Positions 45,658 through 56,011 of a DNA stretch of 64,000 nt are shown here, piece after piece. Below the pieces are notes generated by a model. It was not told the DNA's origin. It did not search any database and saw only the letters and a program-made list of their open reading frames with translations. A program made the position numbers and the translations under genes. Origin of the DNA: Heterobasidion occidentale (taxonomy: Eukaryota; Basidiomycota; Agaricomycetes; Russulales; Bondarzewiaceae); the NCBI GenBank assembly GCA_039111635.1, contig JBCAQO010000008.1, positions 1,860,001 to 1,924,000 of the forward strand, in the 5' to 3' direction. Positions within the stretch are counted from its first letter, which is position 1. Every line of letters begins with the position of its first letter.

Positions 45658-46620
45658 TCAGTACTGGTCGGGACTTCCGGCCTCGTCGTCATCTTCCGTG
45701 TCATTATAGATGGTGGACCTGTGCGGCAGATTCGTTAATTCGATGAGAGAGATCAGCGCAACGACTCAGTACTCACTTATAACAGAACCAGCACCCCTTG
45801 CCAAAAAAATCGGACTCGTGGTACGTTCTTTCACCGCACGTGGCGCAGGTTCTGTACGTGATCCACTGGATCTGGTTGAACGGCTTTCCGGGACGGGCCA
45901 CACGATGCCTCGCCTTCAAGGTGCTTATGCTATCGGCGACGAACGATCAACGTCGGCGGTCAGCACGGGGTATCCGACGAGGTGGATCTACAAAGCGAAA
46001 GGTTGCTTACTACCAATTGAAGCGCGCTGGCCCTTTATGTTTCTCCCACGCCCTCCGTTCTATGTCACTGGCTCGGAAGAGGTGCATGTCTTTCCAAGTC
46101 TCCTTTTGAGGATTCGGGTGGGGTACGATCTTGTATTGAAGACCTTTCAGGTCCTTTTCGTGAAGCTGAAGCATAAACGTCAGTTTACGGGTCGATGAGC
46201 TTCTCCGGCGGCCTACCCTGTAGAACTTCTTGATATAACTCTTACATATCTACGACGCGTCGTAGAAGATGAGCGTCTGGGGCTCCTGCTGTTGATACTA
46301 GAGAAGTCACATACCGTTGCCATGCCCAACTCGCTCGCGGGCCAGGTCGATGAGTCCGTAGCGGGTGGTTTAGGACCTATTTCCGCCAGCTCGATAGCTA
46401 GGGCGGCACGGCTGGAGGCCCTCTTATCGATGACGGCACCCTCAAGGGCTCCAACTGCCCTCGACCTGGTCCTTGCCGGAGGGGCGCCCGCGGGCGTTGC
46501 AGCCTGGCCTTTGGGGCTCTGGCCAACGGGCTGAGACACCTCTCGGACATCGGGTTCTATAGCTTCCGACTTGACCTCGAGCTTCACGCGTGCAGAGAGG
46601 CGGTTTGATTGCCTGGGCAT
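45658..46620 (-). CDS. XPA-like protein with C-terminal zinc ribbon (broken frame)
   Basis: Putative nuclear DNA-binding protein. The basic head is MPRQSNRLSARVKLEVKSE, followed by VIDKRASSRAALAIELAEIG and ELGMATVCDFS. A block resembling the C-terminal DNA-binding region of XPA/Rad14 follows: TFMLQLHEKDLKGLQYKIVP, PNPQKETWKDMHLF and ASDIERRAWEKHKGPARFNW. The last part is a zinc ribbon, TCATCGERTY...GCWFCYK (C-x2-C-x14-C-x2-C). After an intron it ends DDEAGSPDQY. Near 46290 the frame must shift -1 to read EPQTLIFYDAS, and directly after DAS an in-frame TAG precedes ICKSYIKKFYR. So this copy is either damaged or wrongly assembled. The XPA resemblance is by eye and moderate; a basidiomycete-specific family is the alternative. 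Confidence 0.6.
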
Positions 46621-47483
46621 GGTAGCTTGGGATGGAGGTGGTTACAAGTGGGCGCAAGTGAAATAGGGGCGGCGAGCGACATGTGGACGCGAGTATATAT
46701 AGGAAAACAGTTACGCACTGGGCGTAAACTCATTTAGCGCAGATCTCCAAAGCTGGGGTCATGCAATGCCCCCAATGCTGTCGTACCCCGACCCGCAAAG
46801 TCGTAGGGGAGCATCCTAGTCAAAGTTTAAGTCAAAAAGCGTCGTCTGGATGCTAAGAAACCCGAATTTCGTTGATCGCGAGACATTCAATCAAATTCCT
46901 TCGTCCCGTATGCTCCTGTGTGCTCCCGACGCACAGCAAAGTGACAAATGAGGGGCAGAATACGCGATTGTTTGGCAAAGAAATCCTTCAGGGAGCTGGC
47001 CAGTCTGATATGTTCCTGGGATTCGGACCTTCCGGGCCTAATATTAGATAATTTATCGGACTCTACAAAAAATAAGGGTTATCTAGCACTATCATTATAA
47101 TGAATGACTTAACAGATTATTTCTGCCTTTTGGTCCTTTCGTTGGTCCATAATCCGGGTGCTCGCCCCGATGCATCTTGAGGAGATCTCGTCAACGAATC
47201 GTATCTGCCGCCTGTTAAAATGACGAGTACAATGATTTGCACCGGACGAGTGAAGTACTGGCCACGGAGGGCAATTGCATTTACGTCGACTGTCCGGGAT
47301 CTGCTCACAACTTCTTGTTAGCCTCTCCATAAACAGAAATTTTGAAGAATCGGTGACCACTTGTTCAACAATGCAACTCAAAGATCGGAATCGGTTGAGA
47401 TCTCACTGGCACTCTGCAAATGGGTCGAGATCCGATACAAAAAATACAAATACCTATCATGATGTCAAGTACCTATCCTGATT
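46621..47483. other. AT-richer intergenic region
   Basis: About 0.86 kb, visibly richer in A and T (about 46850-47120) than the surroundings. No supported gene. It should hold the promoter of the XPA-like gene and the 3' UTR of the RED gene. It could be an eroded repeat, but no repeat ends are seen. Confidence 0.4.
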
Positions 47484-49125
47484 TCAACTGGCTGCCTTTT
47501 TCGCCTCGTAGCTTTTCAATCTGGAGAAGACAAACACGCATCGGTCAACAAACCGGACCCACGTCTCAGAAATGCGCACCCACCTTTGGTAGTCCCTGTC
47601 GAGCTTGTCCCCCCCTCCTCCTTTGCCCTTCTTCTTCTCCTTCCTAGCCTTCCGCTTCGTTTCTTTCTCAGCTGCTTCGTCCATCGCCAGTAGATCGCTG
47701 ATAGAAGGCACCGCAGAAGATGCCAAAGGCACAAGACGCATCGGGGTTTCTTCCTCCCCTTCTTCGAGGTCTGGTGGTGGCGGTGGAGGGGAATTGACTT
47801 TGGCTTGTGTTGCTATCTCCGTGGATGATTTCGGCTGCTCGGGCTGGGGCGTATCGTCGAACCACTTTCGACCCGATATTGCAGTGGATGGTCCTTCGTC
47901 CGCTGGAGAAGCCTCTCTATGCCGACCCTCACCTCCGTCGTTGTTGTCGTCGTCATCGTCCCCGAGATCGATACCCTCGTACTCTCCGGCCCCCGCAAAT
48001 ATATCAAGATCTTCGTCCATTGGTTGCAGTCCCATGTCAGGTTTTTGCACGGTCGGAACCGTCGTTGTGCTCGAGGGTGCATTGGCGGTAGATGGAGGGT
48101 CTTTTATAGGAACGGCCGGTGGCCCCATCTCTCCCTTCTGACCTTCCCCTTTCTCGACCTTGCGCCTCTTCTTCTTCCTCTCGGCTCCCTCCCCATCCTG
48201 TGCCTTGACTTTCTTCTTCTTCTTTGCCTTCTCTTCTGCCGCGGCCCCAATGGGCTTGAACCCTATCGGCTTGAACTTGGCACTCACATTGGCACTCGCA
48301 ACACTCTCCTCCTGCGCCTTCGCTGGCGCAACGCCCTCCAAGCTACCGCGTTTTCCTTCAGCTCCCGCAAGATGTCCGCGCGCGAGCGCTTCTCCGAAGT
48401 CGGGTTCAAGGAATCACTAGAAGTAGACGCAGCTGCGGTTTCCTTGAAGGCCTCTTCGAGTAGCTGATCGTCTAGTTTGGACGAGGCGGACGCGAGGCGC
48501 GCTTTGTTTTGTTCGAGAAGTGCGAAGTCGAGACCTTTGACAAGGATGGAGTGGTCCGAGTCACCCCCTAGATATGACCTTTGCGCTTCAACCTGAGGGT
48601 TAGGATGAGGAATGTGTCATCAGAACATGCTTGCTCGGGCTCACCGCAGCGCGGTCTTCATTATCTGCATTCTGCCGTTCAAAATCTTCGAGCACAGCTT
48701 CGATCTTGAATGGAAAATGAATGAGTGTCAGGTACGGAGAGCGGATGCTTTGCTCACCTGAGAATAGTCGTGGTCAGCACCTGCTCTGCGCTCTTCCGCT
48801 CGATTGCGGTATTTCTCGGATTGCTTTTTCAGCTTTCGCGGCTTAAAAGCAGGCTCAGACGCGGAGACAGTGGCACTGCGTGATCATCCATGCAGAAAAT
48901 GACGATCAGTCTTGCTTGTGCATGCACGCGAGGTGGCAAAACATACGGCTTCGATGATCCTGCCTTGCCTGCGAGGAGTGAGCCATAAGACTTGTATGCC
49001 GTGGGCGTCCGAGAAGATGCTCCTGGTCTTGGGGTTTGCAAAAGCTGGCGAAAAGATTCCTAATATCGCGAGGTCGTCAGGCATTCTTCACGTTGAGGGA
49101 GAGCATCGTGACGAACCTGATCCAT
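47484..49125 (-). CDS. RED/IK-like spliceosomal protein (one frame break)
   Basis: Component of the spliceosomal B complex that partners SMU1 in animals. The first exon is only nine bases (49123-49125: Met-Asp-Gln). It is spliced to ESFRQLLQTPRPGASSRTP, then AYKSYGSLLAGKAGSSKP. The RED_N domain continues with AFKPRKLKKQSEKYRNRAEE, ADHDYSQIEAVLEDFE, YLGGDSDHSILVKGLDFALL and RADILRELKE. The conserved KFKPIGFKPIG, the lysine-rich segment and the acidic MDEDLDIFAGAGEYEGIDL follow, then ISGRKWFDD. The last intron joins DYQR to LKSYEAKKAAS. Between RELKE and SLEGVAPAKAQ the frame shifts -1 at the T run 48351-48354 (an A run on the coding strand); one more base gives RELKEKRGSLEG. A coiled, charged, nuclear protein. 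Confidence 0.88.
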
Positions 49126-49556
49126 GAGAAAGCGTGTATTTCCAGGTATTTCCTTTTCGAGGATTGTATCGGAGCGTGTCCACGTGACCGTATTAGACAA
49201 ACCGGTTCGACCGGGTTTCAATGTCTCTGTTCCGCGAATCAATGCACAACCTTGGAAACGGCGCAAAAGGATTTTTGATCAGCGGGCGTCCGTGACTGAG
49301 AAATAGGAGGTGTGGAGGTCAGCAGAGAGTTGTGAGATCCATCCGAGGGGGGAATTATGGATTTGTGATGACCAAGTGGAACCGAACTGCTCCGAGTGCT
49401 CCTTGCAGTCTCCGTCAGCGCGTCACCGTCAGTGCTCGGTGACCTCGACATTTAAACACCAGCGCAGGCTCGCTAGATCACAACTCACCCACCCATCCTT
49501 TCTTCTCTATCCTACCCCCACCCCCCTTCCGCCATTACTTTGCACTTCGCCACATT
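49126..49556. promoter_or_regulatory. divergent promoter region of RED and the MBOAT gene
   Basis: The 431 bp between two outward-facing start codons must hold both promoters. A pyrimidine/C-rich tract (about 49498-49530) lies just before the MBOAT start. Confidence 0.45.
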
Positions 49557-51827
49557 ATGCCTAGGTTCGCCAGCTCGCCCATCTCTGTTCCCCAAATCGG
49601 GCCATCTGACGTGGAGGAGCGGACAGCGGCGCCTCACTGACCAAGGTCGCGGAAATAAACGCGCTCAAGCAGACGTTGAAAGACAAGGACGCGTCGCCGA
49701 ACGGCCCCGCGACCAACGGGGCCATCCAGACGCAGGGCGGCACGCTCTACATATCCAAACCGTATCGGTCCGGATATTCCAAGAAGCTCAAGGCTGCCGT
49801 GCAGTTCGTCCCTCGGACATCGCATTTCGACATTGGCAACGAGTCGTCGAGCACTAATGAATTCCGCGTACGTCACTGTCTCACGGTAATTCCGACGGGT
49901 TGACGCGAATATGTGCGCTGCAGGGATTCTTCACACTCTTTTGGATCTCCTTGTTCATATTTACCGTGCGGACCTATGTCCGATCTATTGAGGCCAGCGG
50001 GAGGCCGCTCAACTTCGCGTTTGCGACTATGATCTCGCGAGACGCGCTGACCCTCGCGCTCAGTGACGCCGTTCTTGTTTTGAGCACAGCACTCTGCGTC
50101 CCATTTGCCAAGGCGGTCAGTCGAGGATGGATCCGATATTACTGGACAGGAGTAGTATTGCAACACGCGTTCCAAACACTCACACTATTCATCGCGGTCA
50201 AGTGGACGTTCAACCGGTAAGTAGCTGTAAAACTCAGCGTCGGTACAGTCAAACCGACGTGTATGATAGTCAGTGGCCCTGGGTACAATCAGGATTTTTG
50301 ACCCTTCACACCCTCGTATGTATTCGGCCTGACCTTTCTTCAAGATCTTACTCAAACAGCACGCCTTCAATCTAATAGGTAATGATTATGAAAATGCATT
50401 CGTACATGTCCGTCAATGGGTACCTCCAATTCGCCTCTTCCCAGTGCGAAGAACTCTTCAGCCAGCTTTACGCCGCAACCTCTGCCGTCGGCGGCTGGGA
50501 TAAGGCCGTGGCAGATGCGACAGCACGACGCGCAGAGCTTGACGCGATCGCGAGTGACAGCGAATTCGGCTCTCCCTCCGTCGGCACACCGGCCTCGATC
50601 CCCGACGCGACGCACAAGTCTTACATCGACGCGAAAACCGCTAATGAGCTACGCAGGCGACTGAAAAGCGGGGCTGAGGATGAAACGAACAGATTTCAGC
50701 AGGAAGCAATGGGTTGGGTAGATGGAGGCTATAAGCCGCACACGCTGGTCGACCATCCGGACGAGAGTATTGCGGCCCTGGCGAGAGATTGGTCTGAAAT
50801 GGACGCGGAACTCGTCAGCTCGGGGCCGAATCAGGTCCGATGGCCGAATAACATCACACTGAAGAACTTCGCAGTGTATCAGCTCATCCCGTCACTAGTC
50901 TACGAGCTCGAATATCCCAGGACCAACCGGTGCGTATGCTCCCTGAATACCACATGTGGAAGTGCATTCGAATCTTATGTCACGTAGGATTCGGCCTTTG
51001 TACGTGTTCGAGAAGACAACAGCGACGTTCGGGACGTTTGCGTTGCTGTACACGATCACAGAAACCTTCATTCTCCCTCTGACGCCCTCACCGGACCAGT
51101 CTTTTGCGAAAAGCCTGTTGGATTTGGCGCTGCCGTTCATGGTGGCGTATCTCTTGCTCTTCTACATTATCTTCGGTTCGTCTGCAATAAGACACCCTGC
51201 GCAGTTTTTGCCTGAACGTAATTCCTTCGAACAGAATGCATATGTAACGGATTTGCCGAGCTCTCATAGTCAGCTGTGTCCTATATCTGCCATCGCTGTG
51301 CCGCTGACCATTCTCACACAGTTTCGCTGACCGGCAATTTTATGAAGACTGGGTAAATATTGTTTCTCTTCACATTCGAAAATTGCGAATTTAACACTCA
51401 TTTATAGTGGAACTCGACATCCTGGGACGAATTCTCTCGTAAATGGAACAAGCCCGTGCACTCCTTCCTCCTGCGGCACGTGTACGCCTCGACGATCAGC
51501 TCGTACCGCGTCTCCCGCTTCTCGGCCATGTTCCTCACGTTCCTGCTCAGCGCAGCCGTGCACGAGCTGGTCATGGCCGTCGTCACGCAGAAGATCCGGT
51601 GAGCTCGCAGTCTCTTGCGGACAAAAGACTCCACGCACGCACGGCCCGAAACTGACGTGATGGATCCTAGGATGTACCTATTCACGATGCAGCTGTTCCA
51701 GATCCCGCTCATCGCGATCGGCCGCCTGCCCGCGATCAAGCGCAACAAGCTCATGGGCAATGTCGTCTTCTGGATCGGGCTGTATGCCGGCTTCCCACTG
51801 CTCTGCGTGGCATACGTTGCATACTAA
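49557..51827 (+). CDS. ARE2: sterol O-acyltransferase-like MBOAT enzyme (one frame break)
   Basis: ER multi-pass acyltransferase making steryl esters (Are1/Are2, ACAT family); a diacylglycerol acyltransferase role is the alternative. Exons include 49557-49867, 49924-50216, 50270-50315, 50379-50929 and 50990-51175. The family signature FYEDWWN is formed across the last introns. The catalytic His is in SAAVHELVMAVV, and the N-terminal helix is FFTLFWISLFIFTVRTYV. The hydrophilic loop between MKMHSYMSVNG and WPNNITLKNFAVYQLIPSLVYE is typical of fungal Are proteins. The first codons MPRFASSPISVPQIGPSDVEE lead into ASLTKVAEINALKQTLK only with a -1 shift at 49620-49622, as if a G were lost from CGGGAC. 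The end is FPLLCVAYVAY. It converges on TRAPPC12. Confidence 0.9.
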
Positions 51828-52226
51828 GTATCGTCGACGAGCAGAAGAGACGATGGAAGTATATTCAGTGGGTCACGTATATGTGCCTTTTTTCAGTTAT
51901 GATAATCTGTACGATATAACAAACGATGAATGGAGGGGGCGGGGGCGACTATACACGGTCGCATTAGAATATGCTATTTATCCTTCTTTTGTTTATTTGT
52001 TCATCTTTTCTAGACAATTACTTATAATACATGGATGTAGACAGGCATGGCTGTTTGGGCCCTTTTCTTTGAGTCGATATCTCACCTCCCTGCCAGTGCA
52101 CTCAATAGAATCTCTCATCGTAGACGGAAGGCAGATCGGTAGCGCGTAGTATGGATCTACACACACAATTCTTACATCCATCAAACAGCAGGCTGTAATC
52201 TGCCCAAAGCATGGGAGGTCTGGCAC
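51828..52226. other. convergent 3' intergenic region
   Basis: AT-rich spacer containing likely terminators of the MBOAT gene and of TRAPPC12 on opposite strands. No gene is seen. Confidence 0.4.
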
Positions 52227-54776
52227 TCAGCCAGATGGCATCTTGAGACACGTGGTCCTCAACCCGTCCCCACCCCATTTCGCCACCTCGATGAGCAGAT
52301 CGCGCTTCTTGTCGGCCGCAATGGCGGAACGAAGCTCGTAGAGCGTCGCTGTAAAACCGGTCAGCATGACAGTCAAATACAGAAATGGACCGACGGACAA
52401 AGATTGAACAGGAAGGGTTCTGCCATGGCGAGCGTCGACGGCGAGGCCTGGAGCGCAGCTTCGAGGACTTCGATGCCCTTGAAGGAAGGTCAACTCGAGT
52501 CGCCGTGAGAATAGCCAGCCAACGCCATACCTCCTTCAACTTTCCTTGGTTGAGCAGTGCGACGGCCAAGTTGTTCACAGCCTACCCGGCGTCAGTGCGT
52601 CGCAACGGTTCACGAATCGAACGGCAGCTCACAGCGAAGTTCTCCGCATCGTCACCGACCAGACCCTCCAGCAGAGCGCTAGCTCTCGTCCAGTCTCCCC
52701 GTGCCGCGGCGAGGATCGCGCTGTTCATGTCCTTCGTCGTCTGCGGGACGTCGGGATCTGCCTCGATGACCGCGAAGTGCCGCTCGGCCGCAGAAACATG
52801 GCCTGCCTGGAGATATATGCGCGCGATGGCCGACCGGACCTCTTGCGTCTGCACCGGCTGGTCCAGCAGCGGCTGCAGCAGCTTCGTCGCGGCCGCAAAG
52901 TCCTGCATCGCGACGAGCACGATGGATCAATAAAGTGAACAAGAAATGGAGATCGAGACGTGTCCGCGAACACGGTGATCACCTTCATCTCGATGAACTG
53001 CGACGCGACAATGAAGCTCACGCGCGCACCTCGCTCCATCCACATCTGCCGGTCGCCAGCCCCGCGCTCCCCGCGCGCCGCACGCGCCTTGCGCTTGCAC
53101 TTGCGCAGTAATGCCCCGAGGACGTCGAGGTACCCCAAGGGGTCGCCCGACCAATATTTGACGCGAGCGCGGAGGACCTCGAGCTCAAACGGCAAGACAT
53201 TCTCGAAGACGTGCGTCCGCGCGGCGGGGGGCGCAGCGGCGAGGCCAGTGAACAAGTTGGTGATCTCGGCCGAGGTCTGGTTGAAGAGCCGTAGACGGGC
53301 AAGCGAGGAAACTCGGAGGTACCACAGCTGAATATCAATATTGGCGACGTTAACGGCAGACAGTTTGGTAAGTAGGGAGGCTTCTTACGCTGAGTACTAG
53401 ATTCAGGTCCTCCGGGTCCGTCTGCACAAGGCGATCCCGGGCCTGTCGAGCGAGTGCTCTCCAGCTGTTCGTCATCTAGACCAAGGACATCATCGTTTTT
53501 AGGCAGCCTTCACACAAAACTCATGGTAACTCACGACAAGCGTGTTGAAGTCTGTCTTGGTCCAGTCACCGGTCAGGTCTCTTTTGGGCCGCACTTCAGG
53601 GTTTGGAATGTATTTCACCAAGAGCGTAGTCAAAGGGTCCGTCTAGCGTACATACAACAGCGGGGGTCACCGATAGATACCATACAGTCAATAATATATC
53701 GTGGAGCGTGGCGAGTACCACCACATGAGATGGAAGCAAAGGCGTACATTCGGGATGGGGAGGAACATCGTCGGCAGAACCAGCTGTGGAAGATAAATCA
53801 CAGGTGCGTCTGACTCGGATGACTCCGTGTCGGATGGCGGAGGGGGAGGGATGGGGACCGGCTTGTTAAGATTGAGTCGGGGAGAGGCTGCATCCAACAC
53901 TGAGGGTGTCTGAACAGTGAGAGAGATCTCCTCGGCAGATGGAATCGAGCGAGACTCGACGGGGGGTGCTGGTCGTTGGGGAGGAGGACGGGCGGTAGGA
54001 GGCTCTGAGTCAGACACTGGGTTGTCAGGATCATCGACAAGGAAAGGGTCGAGCCCTTCGAGCTCGATGGTCTGTGGATCTGGACTGGAGATGAGCATCT
54101 CGTTCGATGCTGGTGGCTCGTTAGGGATGGTTGATGTAACCTCTGAGGACTCGTTAGAGATAGACGATGTAACTTCTGAGGGTTCATTGTCCTCAGAGGA
54201 GGACGGAGAGGACTCGGACGCAACGTCAGGCTCGGGGCTATCGTCGGGCTCCTTCGCGGACTCTGCACTTCCATCTCGGTCAGCCTCTACAACGGTCTCA
54301 CCAATCTGTTCTTCGTGCTCTCCCTTCTCTCCCTGTGTATCTGCAAGTGGCCCAGACGGAGGCGTCAAAGACATACTGTCCTCCGACATTATTCTCTCAG
54401 ACTCTGATTGCGACACAGAATCCTCCTCCGGCGCCTCCGAGATAGAGCTCGACGTGCTAGAAAAGAGGTCGCGAACTTTGGAGCGAGTGGTCGACTGAGT
54501 CGATACCGTACTGCTGCTTGTGGTACGCGTACGAGAGGAGGAGGAATGGAAAGGAATGGCGACGGGGATGGAGATGTGTGTGAGGGACAACGAGAGCGCG
54601 ATGTGTTCGAGGACCGGGGAAAGCGGACCCCTGGTACCCTCTCGGTTCGAACCGGCCTGCGCCGGATGTCTGGCGACCAGGTGGGCTTTCGCCTGGCCAA
54701 ACCGCTTTTTGATCTTTCTCGCGAGGCCCTTGACATGGAACCGGTCAGAGCCTGAAGTCGGCTCGGAGGATGGCAT
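52227..54776 (-). CDS. TRAPPC12: trafficking protein particle complex subunit 12 (TRAPPC12) homologue
   Basis: TPR subunit of the TRAPPIII-type complex acting in Golgi traffic and autophagy. The first exon is long and disordered: MPSSEPTSGSDRFHVKGLA, acidic and Ser-rich, ending in the Pro-rich IPPPPPSDTESSESDAP and LVLPTMFLPIPN. The conserved part then reads TDPLTTLLVKYIPNPEVRPKRD, LTGDWTKTDFNTLVMTNSWR, DLNLVLSLWYLRVSSLARL, TNLFTGL and HVFENVLPFELEVLRARVKYW. TPR helices follow: DFAAATKLLQPLLDQP, SAIARIYLQAGHVSAAERHF, VNNLAVALLNQGKLKEG, EALQASPSTLAMAEPFLFNL and STLYELRSAIAADKKRDLL. The stop follows LKMPSG. Several short introns. No frame break was found in the conserved half. Confidence 0.88.
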
Positions 54777-56011
54777 AGGAAGTAGAGAAGAAAGGAGAAA
54801 AATGAAGGTGGTAAGTTGTGTACGCTCTCGTCGACCCTGGAAGACGACTGACCGCCCCGTTGATCCCTTTTATGCATATTGGGCACGCCAGGCGGATTGA
54901 CGTCTGCAGGGTTCCATACATACCTCAGTGCATGCATATTTCGGCGTGATTCGGAACGCGTTCTACCCCGGGCGCGAATGTGCAGGGCCAGCGTGCTAGA
55001 ATCGCCTGGTCGTGTCTTGATTGACTGAAACCAAGCCACGCTTGCTTGTACCTGTCAACGGGCCTTCCAGGCGTGTCTATCGGGAGTCATGCCGCTGTGG
55101 GTCCCTGTCAGCGCTTGGCTGTCCTCCGTGTTTTTCCATCCGCAGCGATGCCGCTCAAAGGTCTCGACGACCTCCGCGAGCCCTCAGGTCAGTCCAGAGC
55201 CGGCTTTCCTGCGCCACTGACGTCGTATGCTGTGGTCAATGATCAATGATATTACCCCGCACCTTCTGGACCCCCGTCTCGGATGCTCGACAACAATCAC
55301 AAGACAGGGTTCTCTGGTCATGGCGTCTCCCGTTACAGTATCCTGCACAATAGGTTGTTCACCTGCCACCCTCTTTGGGTCTCCTTCCACGGCGCTTCTG
55401 GCTCATACTTGGACTCATGATCATCAACATTGCGGCTCATACTTGGACTCATGATCATCAACATTGCTATCATTCTATTCCAGTCCCCGCGGGCGAACGG
55501 GCGATGACGGCTGACGATTGAAGGCTGCATCGGGGAAACGTGCGGCTCTGAGCTGTCCAGCCTGCTCTCGTATCGACACTACCCATACAAGGCGTTGGTG
55601 CCAATGTAATGTATGTCTGCCTATGATTGAGCGGCGTAATCCTTTTGGGCTTTATTGCCTGCATCGGTGCTATCTCTATGCATGACTCGCATGTACTGTA
55701 TCTGATTAGGCGTCATGCTCGGCTCTGCATCCGTCCGTTTGCGATGGGCAATATGATACCTCTGTCCATGTATGTAGTCAGTCGTTGCTTCGCATACCAT
55801 GTACTGTGTCCGGAACTTTACTATTCGCTCAAACCCCGGAGGAGCAGTTCGATAAAGCCTACACCGGCATGGTTCACTGTGGGCCAAGAGATAAAAAAAA
55901 TAGAACCACATAGGACCAAGAAGTTGATATCGACGTCAAAACTCAGATTACAATACAATAGAGTGGATGATCTAAAAAGACAAACTTGCACTGACAACCA
56001 TCGTACATGGA
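54777..56011. other. 1.2 kb intergenic region with a tandem repeat
   Basis: Lies between the TRAPPC12 start and the Clr2 stop, both on the minus strand. It contains the 34-bp duplication at 55400-55467. A short ATG frame near 55148 (MPLKGLDDLREPSG) has no support beyond its start, so I call no gene. Confidence 0.5.
55400..55467. repeat. perfect 34-bp tandem duplication
   Basis: Copies 55400-55433 and 55434-55467 are identical. Each begins GGCTCATACTTGGACTC and ends CATCAACATTGC. Identity implies a recent duplication, or selection or an assembly effect. Confidence 0.92.
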
